This document shows positions 1 through 8,903 of a DNA stretch of 64,000 bases, in pieces; position 1 is the stretch's first letter; each line of letters begins with the position of its first letter. The position numbers and the translations under genes were made by a program. Below the pieces are notes generated by a model. That model did no database searches, was not told the DNA's origin, and saw only the letters and a program-made list of their open reading frames with translations. Source of the stretch: Ktedonobacter robiniae. GTDB taxonomy: Bacteria > Chloroflexota > Ktedonobacteria > Ktedonobacterales > Ktedonobacteraceae. The stretch is from contig NZ_BNJG01000003.1 of NCBI RefSeq assembly GCF_016587375.1, positions 248,001 to 312,000 of the forward strand, in the 5' to 3' direction.

Positions 1-71
1 GCTACGAGAACCTCACCAGCGACGCACCCAAGACGTTCGCAGAAATCGAAGCCATTATCGCAAACAAATAG
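1..71 (+). CDS. 3' end of an unidentified gene
   Basis: The frame ending in TAG at 69-71 is open from the left edge of the window and encodes about 22 residues ending in FAEIEAIIANK. Only the carboxyl end is present, so no family can be named; the short helical tail would suit many Rossmann-fold or reductase proteins. It lies 10 bases before the S9 peptidase start, so the two genes are probably co-transcribed. Confidence 0.45.
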   Translation, partial: YENLTSDAPKTFAEIEAIIANK

Positions 72-81
72 AGGGTTTCCT

Positions 82-2061
82 ATGAACGAGTTACATTCTA
101 CGGTCTCCCAACAGGAGGCGATCCCCTTTCACACAACTCATCCGCACGTGCCTGTGGTCCTGGACACGCTCTTTAGTATACGCAACGTCATCAGCGCGGT
201 TATTGCGCCTGATGGGAAGCGCGCCGCGTTTGTGGTTCGCGAATGGGTGCCAGATCAGCCTAGACAGCGGGGACGTGTCTGGTGTGTAGACACAGCAGGC
301 GGCGACCCCTATCCCCTAAGCACAGGGACGCTCGATGATTCTGCCCCCTCCTGGTCACCTGACAGCCAGCAGCTTGCCTTCATCTCTAAAAGTGGGCATG
401 AGGACGAGGCCCTGCTCCGCATTGTCCCCGCACAAGGTGGAGAAAGCCGGACCATTTGCGCCATGCCTAATGGCATCAGTGAGGTCAACTGGTCGCCTGA
501 TGGTAGCCGCATCGCCTTCCTCTCACATGATGGTCCCAAGCCAGGCAATGATCCTATCATATTGCGCCCTGGCGAGGAGCGTTATCGCCGCCTCTGGACA
601 GTGCGGCCTGCGTATGGCACTCCCGAGTCTATCACCCCCAATGGCGTCTCTATCTGGCAATATGCCTGGTCACCTGACAGCAGCCAGTTGGCGGTCTATT
701 TCGCCACTGGCCCCGAATACTCCGATTGGTACTGGGGGCAGGTTGGTATCGTCGCGGCTAGCGGCGGAGCAGTTCGCCAGCTCAGCCAGCTTGACCGCCA
801 GGCATGCTCCCTCGCCTGGTCGCTTGACGGTAATACTATCGCATATGTATCGGGCAACTGGAGTGATCCCGACCGCAACGGCGGCGACATCTATGTCATC
901 TCGCTCACGAATGGCCAGACACGCAATCTCACACCGGAGCTTGATTGGAGTCCTACCTGGTGTAGCTGGCTCCCTGACGGGCGGCACTTGATCTGCGCGG
1001 GCTTCGAAGGCCTCTCCTGTCAGATAGGCTTGCTTGATAGCACAACTGGCAAGATGACTTCCCTGAGCAGCAATTTCGCCCTGGGAGACCGCCACTGGCC
1101 CCACCTGTCAATGACGGCAGACCGGCGCTATGTCGTCGCTACGCACAGCGAGAAGCATCCCTACGATGTCTGGTTTGGCGAACTACACTATGAAGACGCT
1201 AGCGTGAGGGATCTTACCTGGAAGCGCCTCACGCGTATGAACCCGCAGCAGGAAGAGACGCTGACGCTGGCGAAGACTGAGCGCATTCGCTATGAGAGCG
1301 TTGATGGCTGGCACATTGACGCTCTCGTGACATGGCCGCTCCACCATGAAGGCAGCACTCCCCCACCCCTGATCTTACATGTCCACGGCGGTCCCTCAGG
1401 GGCGTGGCTGGACGACGGCGACTACCATTCGCAATACCTGGCGGCGGCTGGCTTTGCCGTCCTACGTCCAAATGTGCGCGGCAGTATGGGTCATGGAGTC
1501 GCCTTCGCTGACGCTGTACTGGGTGATATGGGTGGAAAAGATTTTCAGGATGCTCTGCGCGGCGTCGACTATCTCGTCGAGCGCAATCTGGTTGATGGAG
1601 AGCGCGTCGGTATTATGGGCTGGAGCTATGGCGGCTTCCTCTCTGCCTGGGCCGTCACCCAGACCAACCGTTTCAAAGCCGCGATCATGGGAGCTGGAAT
1701 CAGCGACTTCCATAGCTATCATGCTCAGTCTAACGAACAGGGCTGGGATATGCGCTTCCTCGGGCAAAACGGCCATCCTATCGATCCGCTCACTCATCCC
1801 GAAGCCTATCGCGAGCGCTCGCCAATCACCTACGCCCGCCGCGTAACCACACCGACAATGGTCGTTCACGGCGAGAAGGATCTCTGTGTACCCGTCAGCC
1901 AGGCTTACGGCTTCTATCGCGCACTGCAAGAGAACGGCGTTGACGCCGTGCTGGCGGTCTACCCACGTGAAGGGCATGGCTTTGGCGAATTGAAACACCA
2001 GCGCGACTACCAGCAACGTGTGCTTGCCTGGTTCAAACAACACTTGCTCAAACAGTCTTAG
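82..2061 (+). CDS. S9 family peptidase (prolyl oligopeptidase / acylaminoacyl-peptidase type)
   Basis: A 659-residue serine peptidase with an N-terminal beta-propeller (about residues 20-390, repeated WSPDG/WSPDS blades) followed by an alpha/beta-hydrolase domain. The nucleophile Ser515 sits in GWSYGGF, Asp600 in HGEKDLCVP and His632 in EGHGFGE, giving a complete catalytic triad; HVHGGPSG upstream matches the oxyanion-hole region. Length and domain order are normal for bacterial acylaminoacyl-peptidase-like S9C enzymes, which cleave short peptides or blocked amino acids in the cytoplasm. There is no signal peptide. The ATG at 82 is 10 bases after the preceding stop with only a weak GAGGG ribosome site. 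The gene appears intact. The exact substrate cannot be told from sequence. Confidence 0.9.
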   Translation: MNELHSTVSQQEAIPFHTTHPHVPVVLDTLFSIRNVISAVIAPDGKRAAFVVREWVPDQPRQRGRVWCVDTAGGDPYPLSTGTLDDSAPSWSPDSQQLAFISKSGHEDEALLRIVPAQGGESRTICAMPNGISEVNWSPDGSRIAFLSHDGPKPGNDPIILRPGEERYRRLWTVRPAYGTPESITPNGVSIWQYAWSPDSSQLAVYFATGPEYSDWYWGQVGIVAASGGAVRQLSQLDRQACSLAWSLDGNTIAYVSGNWSDPDRNGGDIYVISLTNGQTRNLTPELDWSPTWCSWLPDGRHLICAGFEGLSCQIGLLDSTTGKMTSLSSNFALGDRHWPHLSMTADRRYVVATHSEKHPYDVWFGELHYEDASVRDLTWKRLTRMNPQQEETLTLAKTERIRYESVDGWHIDALVTWPLHHEGSTPPPLILHVHGGPSGAWLDDGDYHSQYLAAAGFAVLRPNVRGSMGHGVAFADAVLGDMGGKDFQDALRGVDYLVERNLVDGERVGIMGWSYGGFLSAWAVTQTNRFKAAIMGAGISDFHSYHAQSNEQGWDMRFLGQNGHPIDPLTHPEAYRERSPITYARRVTTPTMVVHGEKDLCVPVSQAYGFYRALQENGVDAVLAVYPREGHGFGELKHQRDYQQRVLAWFKQHLLKQS

Positions 2062-2086
2062 TGCTCCAACAACAAAGCCTCTAACC

Positions 2087-2293
2087 TGTAAATTTGCGAA
2101 TTAAGTGGGCGGATTCTGACTAAATCTTGACAATTAAATGGGCGGTAGAACGGGCAGCAGAGCACAAAATTTTTGCTCCCCATCAAGGCGACGTTTCGAG
2201 ATCTCTCTGTAAGCCGATTCATATTGATTGCTTGCTCTCCCATTTAATCATCAAAATTTTTAACAATCCGCCCACTTAATTCGCAAATTTACA
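2087..2293. mobile_element. 207-bp MITE-like element with IS21-type ends
   Basis: The element starts TG and ends CA and is bounded by inverted repeats of about 54 bases: the outer 29 bases are nearly perfect (TGTAAATTTGCGAATTAAGT reading inward from both sides) and the inner part is imperfect. Each end carries two spaced copies of AATTAA(G/A)TGGGCGG, the multiple-repeat organisation known from IS21-family termini. It has no coding capacity, so it is best read as an internally deleted, non-autonomous derivative. No clear target-site duplication is visible. It fills most of the gap after the S9 peptidase. Confidence 0.6.
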
Positions 2294-2498
2294 CCCTCGG
2301 TACGGGACATATCGTACATTCAGTCATATCTGTCTTTTTGGTATATTTCCCTGTTAGTTCCCACATCTAGCGAAACACATTGTTTTCTCTGATTGGCAAC
2401 AATTATAATCGAATTTTGTTAGCAGGAACGTTTAATAGGTAGTATGTATTCTTGTAGCTAGAATGTATGAACAGGACCAGCAGAGAGGATTTTAATCA

Positions 2499-2882
2499 AT
2501 GGGCGTAACAGCATTTCGGCAAGTTGAGAACAAATCAGATAAGATTATTAGGTTAAACAACCATGAACATCCCAGCGACACAGTAATGCTACAACCAGGT
2601 GGAAGAGCAGGAATAGAAATGTGGATTCCTTGGTGTGTCGGTACAACGGATTTCAAAAATGGCCACTATATTACGGTTGACCAAATGTCACCAAATTACC
2701 CAAGTTACCCTCTTCCTACAGCAGTTCTTTATGCTATCTGGCAGAAGGACAATACTGTTTGCTATTCTACAGACGCACAATACCACAATCCAGGTACACC
2801 TATTCCTGGTATTTGCGCAATTAATGGTGATAGAGGATTAACGATCAATTCCGACTTAACAATCACTGTAATTCTCGTTTGA
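2499..2882 (+). CDS. hypothetical 127-residue protein
   Basis: I do not recognise this family. The protein has no signal peptide or membrane segment; it is rich in Asn, Pro, Tyr and Thr, contains three Cys, and reads like a compact beta-rich domain (alternating short hydrophobic strands such as TVMLQPGG, ITVDQ and LTITVILV). Start ATG at 2499 follows a GAGAGGA ribosome site at about 8 bases. It stands alone between a MITE and an IS1182 remnant, and its AT-rich codon use differs from the S9 gene, suggesting acquisition. Function unknown. Confidence 0.55.
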   Translation: MGVTAFRQVENKSDKIIRLNNHEHPSDTVMLQPGGRAGIEMWIPWCVGTTDFKNGHYITVDQMSPNYPSYPLPTAVLYAIWQKDNTVCYSTDAQYHNPGTPIPGICAINGDRGLTINSDLTITVILV

Positions 2883-2984
2883 GGCAATTCATCCAAATAG
2901 CAATCTTTACTATTGGTGATGCTATCATACCTTATCTTTAGTCGCGTAGCTATCAAGGGTTTGTTACCATTACAGATAACCCTG

Positions 2985-3548
2985 CGGCCTGTTGAAAAAA
3001 CCTAAAGCGCCATAGAACGTAATCATGGCAGAAGAGGAAGTCTTTGTCGAGCAGAAGGAGCGGCTGCCATGATGGGAACCAAAGTGCGGACCTTCGCTCC
3101 CCAGATCAAGATGTCGCTGGATGATTTGGTCCCGCAAGATCATTTTTATCGGTACTTGGATCAGAAACTGGATCTCTCGTTTGTGCGGATCTTCGTTCAG
3201 GACAGCTATGCGCAGGGAGGTCGCCCTTCCATTGATCCCGTCGTGTTTTTCAAGCTGCAGTTGGTCATGTTTTTTGAAGGGATTCGCTCTGAGCGCCAAC
3301 TCATGCGCCAAGCTGCGGATCGCTTGAGTGTGCGATGGTCTATCGGTTACGATTTGGACGAAGCTCTGCCGGATCATTTCAGTCTGACACGTATCCGAGC
3401 GCTCTACGAGGTTGAAGTCTTCCGCCGTTTTTTCGAGGCTATTGTTGATCAGTGTCAACAAGCAGGGTTCGTCTGGGGAAAAGAACTGTATGCCGACGCG
3501 ACCAAAGTCCGGGCGAACGCCGCCCTTTCTTGGCCCAGTACTACGTAA
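2985..3548 (+). pseudogene. IS1182-family transposase, N-terminal remnant
   Basis: The reading frame from ATG 3069 encodes the N-terminal about 155 residues of an IS1182-type DDE transposase (DUF772 region, for example SVRWSIGYDLDEALPDHFSLTRIR and ELYADATKVRANA, the latter carrying the first catalytic Asp). Full-length family members are about 450-500 residues, so the catalytic core and C-terminus are missing. The left element end is probably at about 2987, where GCCTGTTGAAAAA occurs; the same sequence forms the terminal repeats of the MITE at 22550. The frame runs straight into the palindrome at 3530-3585, which marks the truncation point. Confidence 0.8.
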
Positions 3549-3585
3549 GCTGCTACAAGTAGCAGCTTACGTAGTACTGGGCCAA
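3530..3585. repeat. perfect 27-bp inverted repeat, 2-nt spacer
   Basis: Arms 3530-3556 and 3559-3585 are exact reverse complements separated only by AA (left arm begins TTGGCCCAGTACTACG). Such a near-perfect cruciform with no T-tract is unlikely to be a simple terminator. It abuts the truncated IS1182 gene. It could be two copies of a terminal repeat of an excised element, head to head. Confidence 0.75.
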
Positions 3586-3743
3586 AATGTGTCAACCCTT
3601 CGTTCTTATTACCACCTCCACCTGTCAGGTGCCTACCAGATTGCATGCAAAAAAAGACCTGATCAACGTTATTCTCACAGAGAAAACTCTCTGTTTGTTA
3701 ATCTGGTCTCAGATAAAACTATGAGTTTAAAAGGAGGCACCAA

Positions 3744-4352
3744 ATGGTTCAGGCTCAGTCCTCAGTATCGACCCCACAAAAAGTCTATAAGCAGAACAGC
3801 ATATTGCTAGTTGCGCACCTGTTTATTCTTGCCCTTGGTCTTGGTTTTGGCGTGGTATTCCTTGTGCTGTCTTTGCGCATGGCTATCGATATAGGGTCAC
3901 GTATAGTGTTCCTTTTTGGGGCGGGCATTATGGCAGTGCTTGGCGTTCTGGTCTTTATTGGCTTTCGGCGCATGCGCCTGATAACCTCCCCACAGGGTGT
4001 GATACTGAATGGCCTTGGTTATAAGGTCTACACTCCCTGGGACAATATCAAAGAGCTAAAGACAGACTGGTATGGTGGAAACAGCGCGTACTTTACGCGT
4101 TTTTATCAGCCCGCTAAGCTGGTTGAGGGTTTCATTTTTTATCGGCCTGCTGTTTTCGGGCTTTCCGTTGAGGACGGTCTTAGACAACATGTCCCTGTTA
4201 TTCAAGGGTGGGCCTTGCTGGCTGCCCAGATGAGCCGCTTTTCCCATATGCTGCCGCTGGCTGGGTTTTTGAATGAGCAAACGCGTCAGGAATTGATCAA
4301 GGATGCAAAAAAGTATGCACCTGAAACGTTTCAGGTGATAAAACAGGGGTAA
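3744..4352 (+). CDS. membrane protein with PH-like domain, hypothetical
   Basis: 202 residues with two adjacent transmembrane helices near the N-terminus (about residues 18-40 and 50-72) followed by a soluble region of about 130 residues. The segment RLITSPQGVILNGLGYKVYTPWDNIKEL resembles bacterial PH-like (YdbT/DUF304-type) domains, in which a conserved W-x-x-I motif follows short strands. Start ATG at 3744 has a strong AAAGGAGG site 8 bases upstream. The small membrane protein at 4379 follows after 26 bases, so the two may form an operon. The role is unknown; no catalytic motif is seen. Confidence 0.6.
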   Translation: MVQAQSSVSTPQKVYKQNSILLVAHLFILALGLGFGVVFLVLSLRMAIDIGSRIVFLFGAGIMAVLGVLVFIGFRRMRLITSPQGVILNGLGYKVYTPWDNIKELKTDWYGGNSAYFTRFYQPAKLVEGFIFYRPAVFGLSVEDGLRQHVPVIQGWALLAAQMSRFSHMLPLAGFLNEQTRQELIKDAKKYAPETFQVIKQG

Positions 4353-4378
4353 AGTGAGCGCTCGTTAGGGAGTCCTTA

Positions 4379-4576
4379 ATGGAACCATATGAATTCATGA
4401 AGCCTCCTTTTCCGGAGGAGGTATTCCAATTGGGGAAGACATATCAACTTGGCGAGCCGCAGGAGCAATATGGGACCAAATTTAATACCTTTGCAGGCTG
4501 TGCCGTACTGGTGGTTATAGCTTTTATTGGACTGGTCATTGCCGCTGGTGGGGATATGGCAAGAATTCCTTCCTGA
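4379..4576 (+). CDS. small single-pass membrane protein, hypothetical
   Basis: 65 residues with a hydrophilic N-terminal half and one C-terminal transmembrane helix (CAVLVVIAFIGLVIAAGG). It starts 26 bases after the PH-like membrane protein on the same strand, after a GGGAGTCC ribosome site. No known family recognised; co-expression with its neighbour is the only functional clue. Confidence 0.5.
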   Translation: MEPYEFMKPPFPEEVFQLGKTYQLGEPQEQYGTKFNTFAGCAVLVVIAFIGLVIAAGGDMARIPS

Positions 4577-4908
4577 GACAGCCATTTGGAACCGTCAAAC
4601 TTGAAAAGTTGCTTTTATACTAAGAAATGAACTTATACTTTTGTACCTGAAAGCGGGCATTTCTTCCGAAAACGAAGGGTAGCAGAAATGACATCCCTCA
4701 TTTATCCTTGTTTATTTCTGCTCATGCTCTCAAAACCCACGTTGTAAATACGATAATTAGATAGAGGCAAAATCGTACAATTATCTGAAGTAATACCACC
4801 TTCGTCTTTTTCTGCCATCGCTGCTCAAAGCCCTTTGGAAGCCAATAAAGCTACATTGGCGCGGCCGAAGAATTCCTTGCTTTACCTCAGATAATTGTCA
4901 AAATTACC
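4577..4908. other. gene-free gap with a transposon-end-like inverted repeat
   Basis: No credible coding region. It holds a 12-bp inverted repeat (ACAATTATCTGA at 4777-4788, TCAGATAATTGT at 4887-4898). The right copy sits in a sequence (4882-4910) that recurs with about three mismatches at 28635-28663, next to IS5 copy 1, so it is probably the end of an unidentified mobile element. Confidence 0.45.
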
Positions 4909-5228
4909 TCATGGAATTTCAATATTTACAATGGCGTGCCGAACTTTTGCCCAGATATGCGTATTTAAATTGTCCAGGATGCCAATGTGTCCAGTTGGTA
5001 AACTGGGAGCCAGGATCTGCTCAACATAGAGTTCAAAGACGGTAGCATCCGCTGAACCTTCCAGGACGAAGGCTTCACCCATTCCCTGAAGCGAGAGCAA
5101 TGCCAGAAGCGTGATATTCTTCCTCCTATTACGTGGAACAGAACCATAGACGCGTTCTCCTTTTGGAGAGGTGGGTTAAGGCAATGTTTGAGCCACATTC
5201 ATCTATGAATACTAATTGCTTGGTATCC
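4909..5228 (-). pseudogene. IS630-family transposase fragment
   Basis: Translations in two minus-strand frames match the middle of the complete IS630 transposase at 53313-54311: VFIDECGSNIALT (first catalytic Asp), then LLSLQGMGEAFVLEGSADA and ILDNLNTH (second Asp). About 105 of 332 residues survive, with at least one frameshift and both ends lost. It joins a broken GT2 gene at about 5228 without intervening sequence, a recombination scar. Confidence 0.75.
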
Positions 5229-5498
5229 GAGGAGAAAGCATAACCCAACCAGTATGCTCGCCAGCGTGCCTGAAAACGACAATGTCAACATCTTGCGTAG
5301 GGAATACTTGATGACCCCGGCAAAGCGTTCTTCGCATTCATAGGGAACGAACACCTGTCGGAAACCGACCCAGACAGAGAGTCCGCGCATGAAACGGTGG
5401 TGCTCAGGCATCGAGACAAGTACATCGACCACCTGCCGGTCGAGCAGGCAGAAATTCCCAGTATCCTGTGGAATGGGAACCGAGGTGAGCCGGGTCAT
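5228..5498 (-). pseudogene. GT2 glycosyltransferase (DPM1/GtrB-like), C-terminal fragment
   Basis: The minus-strand frame encodes the C-terminal part of a polyprenyl-phosphate glycosyltransferase: SVPIPQDTGNFCLLDRQVV, then HHRFMRGLSVWVGFRQ and the YERAERFAG-like stretch YECEERFAGVIKYS, with one hydrophobic helix after it. The N-terminal nucleotide-sugar domain (about 150 residues) is absent and the 3' end is replaced by the IS630 fragment. It abuts gtrA with a one-base stop/start overlap, the usual gtrA/gtrB neighbourhood for membrane glycan modification. Confidence 0.65.
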
Positions 5499-5940
5499 CA
5501 GCGGAATACCAGGGAGTCACCAAGCACAAAATTGGCGACAGCAGCCATGCCGATCTCCAATCCAGAGGCAGCAGTATCGGCAAGAGCGCCCAGGCAATGA
5601 TGAATATCCCCTGGTTGAGCAGAGTGGTTCCGGCGATGGAACCATGAAAACGGAGCCAACGCCGGAACAGCGTCCTTCTCGCTGTGCGTATGGAAGGGCA
5701 ATCATTCCAGGTGAACACGTTGCTCAACACAAAATTCACCTGAGCAGCGAGCAGGAGGGCTAGAATATTTGCTAGGATAGATTCTATGTTGAGCTCTGCC
5801 AGGAGAGCTAGTAGCCTAAGCTGCAACATTCCGCAGGCACCACCTGTGAGAAGGAAACGCAGAGGGCGCGCCTGCTCGGAGAAAAGCAGCACCAACATAT
5901 ATTTTGCCCGCAGACGCGTTTTCTGTGGAATGAATGACAA
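5498..5940 (-). pseudogene. GtrA-family flippase-like protein, frameshifted
   Basis: Residues from ATG 5940 give a GtrA-type four-helix membrane protein (PLRFLLTGGACGMLQL, then ANILALLLAAQVNFVLSN). The frame then leaves the family consensus, and the expected ending ANFVLGDSLVFR is found in the next frame and stops at 5498-5500. A single-base frameshift near 5560-5620 therefore breaks the gene. GtrA proteins are thought to move polyprenyl-linked sugars across the membrane for glycan decoration; here the partner GT2 is also broken, so the pathway is lost. Confidence 0.65.
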
Positions 5941-6004
5941 GAGTTTTATCTACTTTCGATCCTTTATATTGCCTGGAAGATGGAAGAAATGAGCGCCCTG
6001 CACC

Positions 6005-7735
6005 TCAGGAGATCACGGCGCAATTATACAACTGATTTCTACTTCCAGAGACATTGCCAGGCCCAGCGCCATTGGCAGAAGATTGCCACAGGCGGCTCTC
6101 CACGCTCTGACAATGCTGTTCCACCCAGTCGGTGAGTTGGGTGTGCTGGACTCCTCGTGCAAGGACTGGCCCACCTTGGGGATTCTTTGCCGGCAACAGG
6201 AAGAAGTGTACTGTACCCTGCTTGACCAGCACCTCAAGCTCATTGACCGTTAAAATGGGATCGCTGCCGGTGAAACCACTCATTGCCATCACTGGTGTGT
6301 TCGTCGCGAGCATGATTTTGCCTGCTGTATCATCCTGTGCATTGGGCACGGCCAACAGAAATTTTGCCTGACCTCGATTGGCCTCCAGGTAATGAATCAA
6401 TGCGGGATCAATCATTTGCGAACCAGAAAGGGGTCCCTCTCCCTGCGGAGGTCCCGCCACCGGCTCTAGTGACTGACTCCGCGTGATGGGAATGATTGCC
6501 CACACGGTCGGCGTAAGCAGCAAAGCTACCCCCCCGACAATGCCCAGCAGCAAAGCGAGGAAACGAGTATTGATTTCCTTCAGACGCAGGAACGGAACCG
6601 CACGAACACTCACAAGTGCCCCTGCGGTTATGAAGCTCAATACAACTAGCGGCGGAATCAGCCAGCGGCCCCATATTGGATCAGGATAAACGCTCAAGAG
6701 AAAAACCTGCTCTGCCGTGGTGACGACGACTGCGATCGGCAAGAGCCAGCTCCGCCACCCCCACGACGATAGTCCTGCCACGTCGTCACCAGACCAATGC
6801 CAACGAGCGCCGCAATGGCAGGAGCCATCACGGTCAGGTAGTACTGGTGGAAGAAGCCAGCCACACTGAAAAACATCCCCATCGTGAGCAGCCACATACC
6901 CCACAATACCAACGATTGTAGCTTCCGATCTTCCCGCACGTTCGGGCGTTGCTGCCAGGCTCGCGCCAGCATTCCCAGCACCGCCAATGGCAGGAGCCAG
7001 CCGATCTGACTGCCAAGTGAAAGCCCGAAAAGGCGTAACGGACCAGGAGTGCCGATATCAAAACCCATTCCACCTATTTCTATTTCCCGCGGTGTTCTTC
7101 CATTCTCGCCTCCAGGAACTGAGGGGGGCTGACTGGCGGGTGTCTGTGGTTGCTGGGTTCCATCCCCCGCTGTAGGAGTTGAGATGGTTGGGGTATGACC
7201 AAACAGACGTTCGAAGCCATTGTAGCCAAGCGCCAGACTGAGCGCTGAATTGTCTTTCGTCGAGTCAACGTAGGGCCGTTGCGAGGCCGGTGTGAGATCG
7301 ACGGCCACCAGCCAGGAAAACGAGACCACCAGGAGCAGTAGCCCGGCTAAGGCCAGATGCCCAATGCGCTTCCAGATGCGATGAGGTGCGGCAAGCAGGT
7401 AAAGCATCCCGTAGGCGGGCACCACCAGATACGCTTCCAGCATCTTGATGTTGAAGCCTATGCCGACGAGGATGGCGGAGAACGCTAGCCAGCGCAAGCT
7501 CCCGCTCTCCGCCGCCCGCATTACGGCCCACGCTCCAATGAGCAATGTCAGTGTCAGTGTACTATCAATCGTGACATCGCGATTGGTCACAATGCTAATC
7601 GGGCACAGTGCCAGGACCAACGCTGCCAGCAATCCAGCAACTCTGCCAAAGTGACGCCGCACCAGAGAGTAGAGCAGGAGTACTGAGAGCGTACCGGCCA
7701 GCGCTTGTGGCAGCAGTCTGCTCCCGCTGTGGCTT
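6005..7735 (-). pseudogene. GT39-type membrane glycosyltransferase, truncated and frameshifted
   Basis: Two minus-strand frames together give a large multi-pass glycosyltransferase of the ArnT/PMT-like GT39 class: repeated hydrophobic helices, DSTLTLTLLIGAWAVMR, the cytosolic FNIKMLEAY region, and a soluble C-terminal domain with FLLAVPNAQDDTAGKIMLAT and VMAMSGFTGSDPIL typical of actinobacterial/Chloroflexota PMTs. The join lies at about 6760, where a single-base shift switches frame. The N-terminus, including the catalytic DD/DE loop, is lost at about 7735, where the sequence turns into a beta-lactamase-like fragment. Non-functional. Confidence 0.75.
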
Positions 7736-8030
7736 CGTGTAAAAGCGGCTTTTGCTCATGCCAGCCGCTGCGAAGACGCGCTGATGGATATAGTCATAAT
7801 AGTCCATCTCTGATACCTTGGCGACAATCGCGCCCAGAACCACGTAGCCTGAATTGCTGTAGGACCAGACCGTTCCAGGAGTAGACTGTAACGGCTGCTG
7901 CTTGACAATCTCCAGCAGACCATTCATGGTTTCAGCGGCGCTCTGCCAGGTGGCTAGCTTGGCTTTGTAATCGGGGGCCAGATGAAAATCCCCCATTCCG
8001 GAGGTATGGGTCAATAACTGATGGATGGTG
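7736..8030 (-). pseudogene. class C beta-lactamase-like serine hydrolase, internal fragment
   Basis: About 98 residues on the minus strand match the middle of serine hydrolases of the AmpC/DD-peptidase family: TIHQLLTHTSGMG, TPGTVWSYSNSGYVVLGAIV (the Tyr-Ser-Asn motif) and a following helix. The Ser-x-x-Lys motif and the C-terminal KTG region are missing. The fragment is wedged between the decapitated GT39 gene and the 5' end of the histidine kinase, so both its borders are deletion or recombination junctions. Confidence 0.7.
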
Positions 8031-8903
8031 ACTGAAAAACAGATCAGGCACATCGTGATGGTTGTCGCCTGCTTTCTTGCCCTCTTTCTTGCAACGACCA
8101 TCATCCAGATACTGCAAATGACCATCTGGATGACGCTTGAGTCCGTGTTGCTTCTGGTGGTCTTTCTTATCGGGTGGATTCTGCTTTTGATCCAACAGGC
8201 CCATGCTCGCGGTCGGCTGGAAGCTGCTCATCTCCAACTAGCAGCCTTTGCGATGCGCATGGAAGAATTGACCCTGGTGAACGAGCGGCAGCGCCTGGCG
8301 CGTGAGTTACACGATACGTTGGCACAGGATTTGGTGGGGCTGACCTTGCAACTAGAGCGTATCGATCAACATCTGGAGAAAAAGCGGCATGAGCGCGCTC
8401 GCGAACTGGCCCAGCAGGCCATGTCTCGCGCACGGGCAACACTGGCGGAGGCCCGTACCGCCATCGATCATCTGCGTGCCAATGCGCTCGGCCCTCAAGA
8501 TCTACTCCAGGCGCTACACAAAGAGATCGATCGTTTTAGAGAGACCACATCCATCGCGTGCGTCGCTGACATTGCAGCGCTTGCACAGACACCTTGTGCT
8601 CTCTGTGAGCATGTGCTGCGTGCCATCACGGAAGGACTAACCAATGCCGCCCGTCATTCCCAGGCACAACAGGTGCACATTTGCGCTCAGTTCCAAGAGG
8701 ACTTCCTGATCATTGAAATAAGTGATGACGGGAGAGGCTTTGAGAGCGCTGCCCTCGCCACGCTACAAGGTCACTATGGCCTTCTGGGGTTGCGTGAGCG
8801 TGCTCATCTTTGTGGGGGCCACCTGATGATTGAGAGTGCTCCAGGACAAGGAACGGTACTTCGCTTGCACCTTCCCACACAGACAAGAGGAGGAGTTCTC
8901 TGA
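8025..8903 (+). CDS. NarL-type sensor histidine kinase (probably 5'-truncated)
   Basis: 292 residues: two hydrophobic helices (about 8-32 and 38-58), a linker helix, a HisKA_3 dimerisation domain with phospho-acceptor His96 in RQRLARELHDTLAQDL, and a HATPase domain (EGLTNAARHSQA N-box, DDGRGF G1-box, GLRERA G2, GQGTVLRL). Family members normally carry more N-terminal sensory helices, and the ATG at 8025 lies on the junction with a beta-lactamase fragment with no ribosome site, so the sensor part is probably lost. The stop shares a base with the response regulator start. Whether it is still expressed is uncertain. Confidence 0.8.
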   Translation: MVTEKQIRHIVMVVACFLALFLATTIIQILQMTIWMTLESVLLLVVFLIGWILLLIQQAHARGRLEAAHLQLAAFAMRMEELTLVNERQRLARELHDTLAQDLVGLTLQLERIDQHLEKKRHERARELAQQAMSRARATLAEARTAIDHLRANALGPQDLLQALHKEIDRFRETTSIACVADIAALAQTPCALCEHVLRAITEGLTNAARHSQAQQVHICAQFQEDFLIIEISDDGRGFESAALATLQGHYGLLGLRERAHLCGGHLMIESAPGQGTVLRLHLPTQTRGGVL

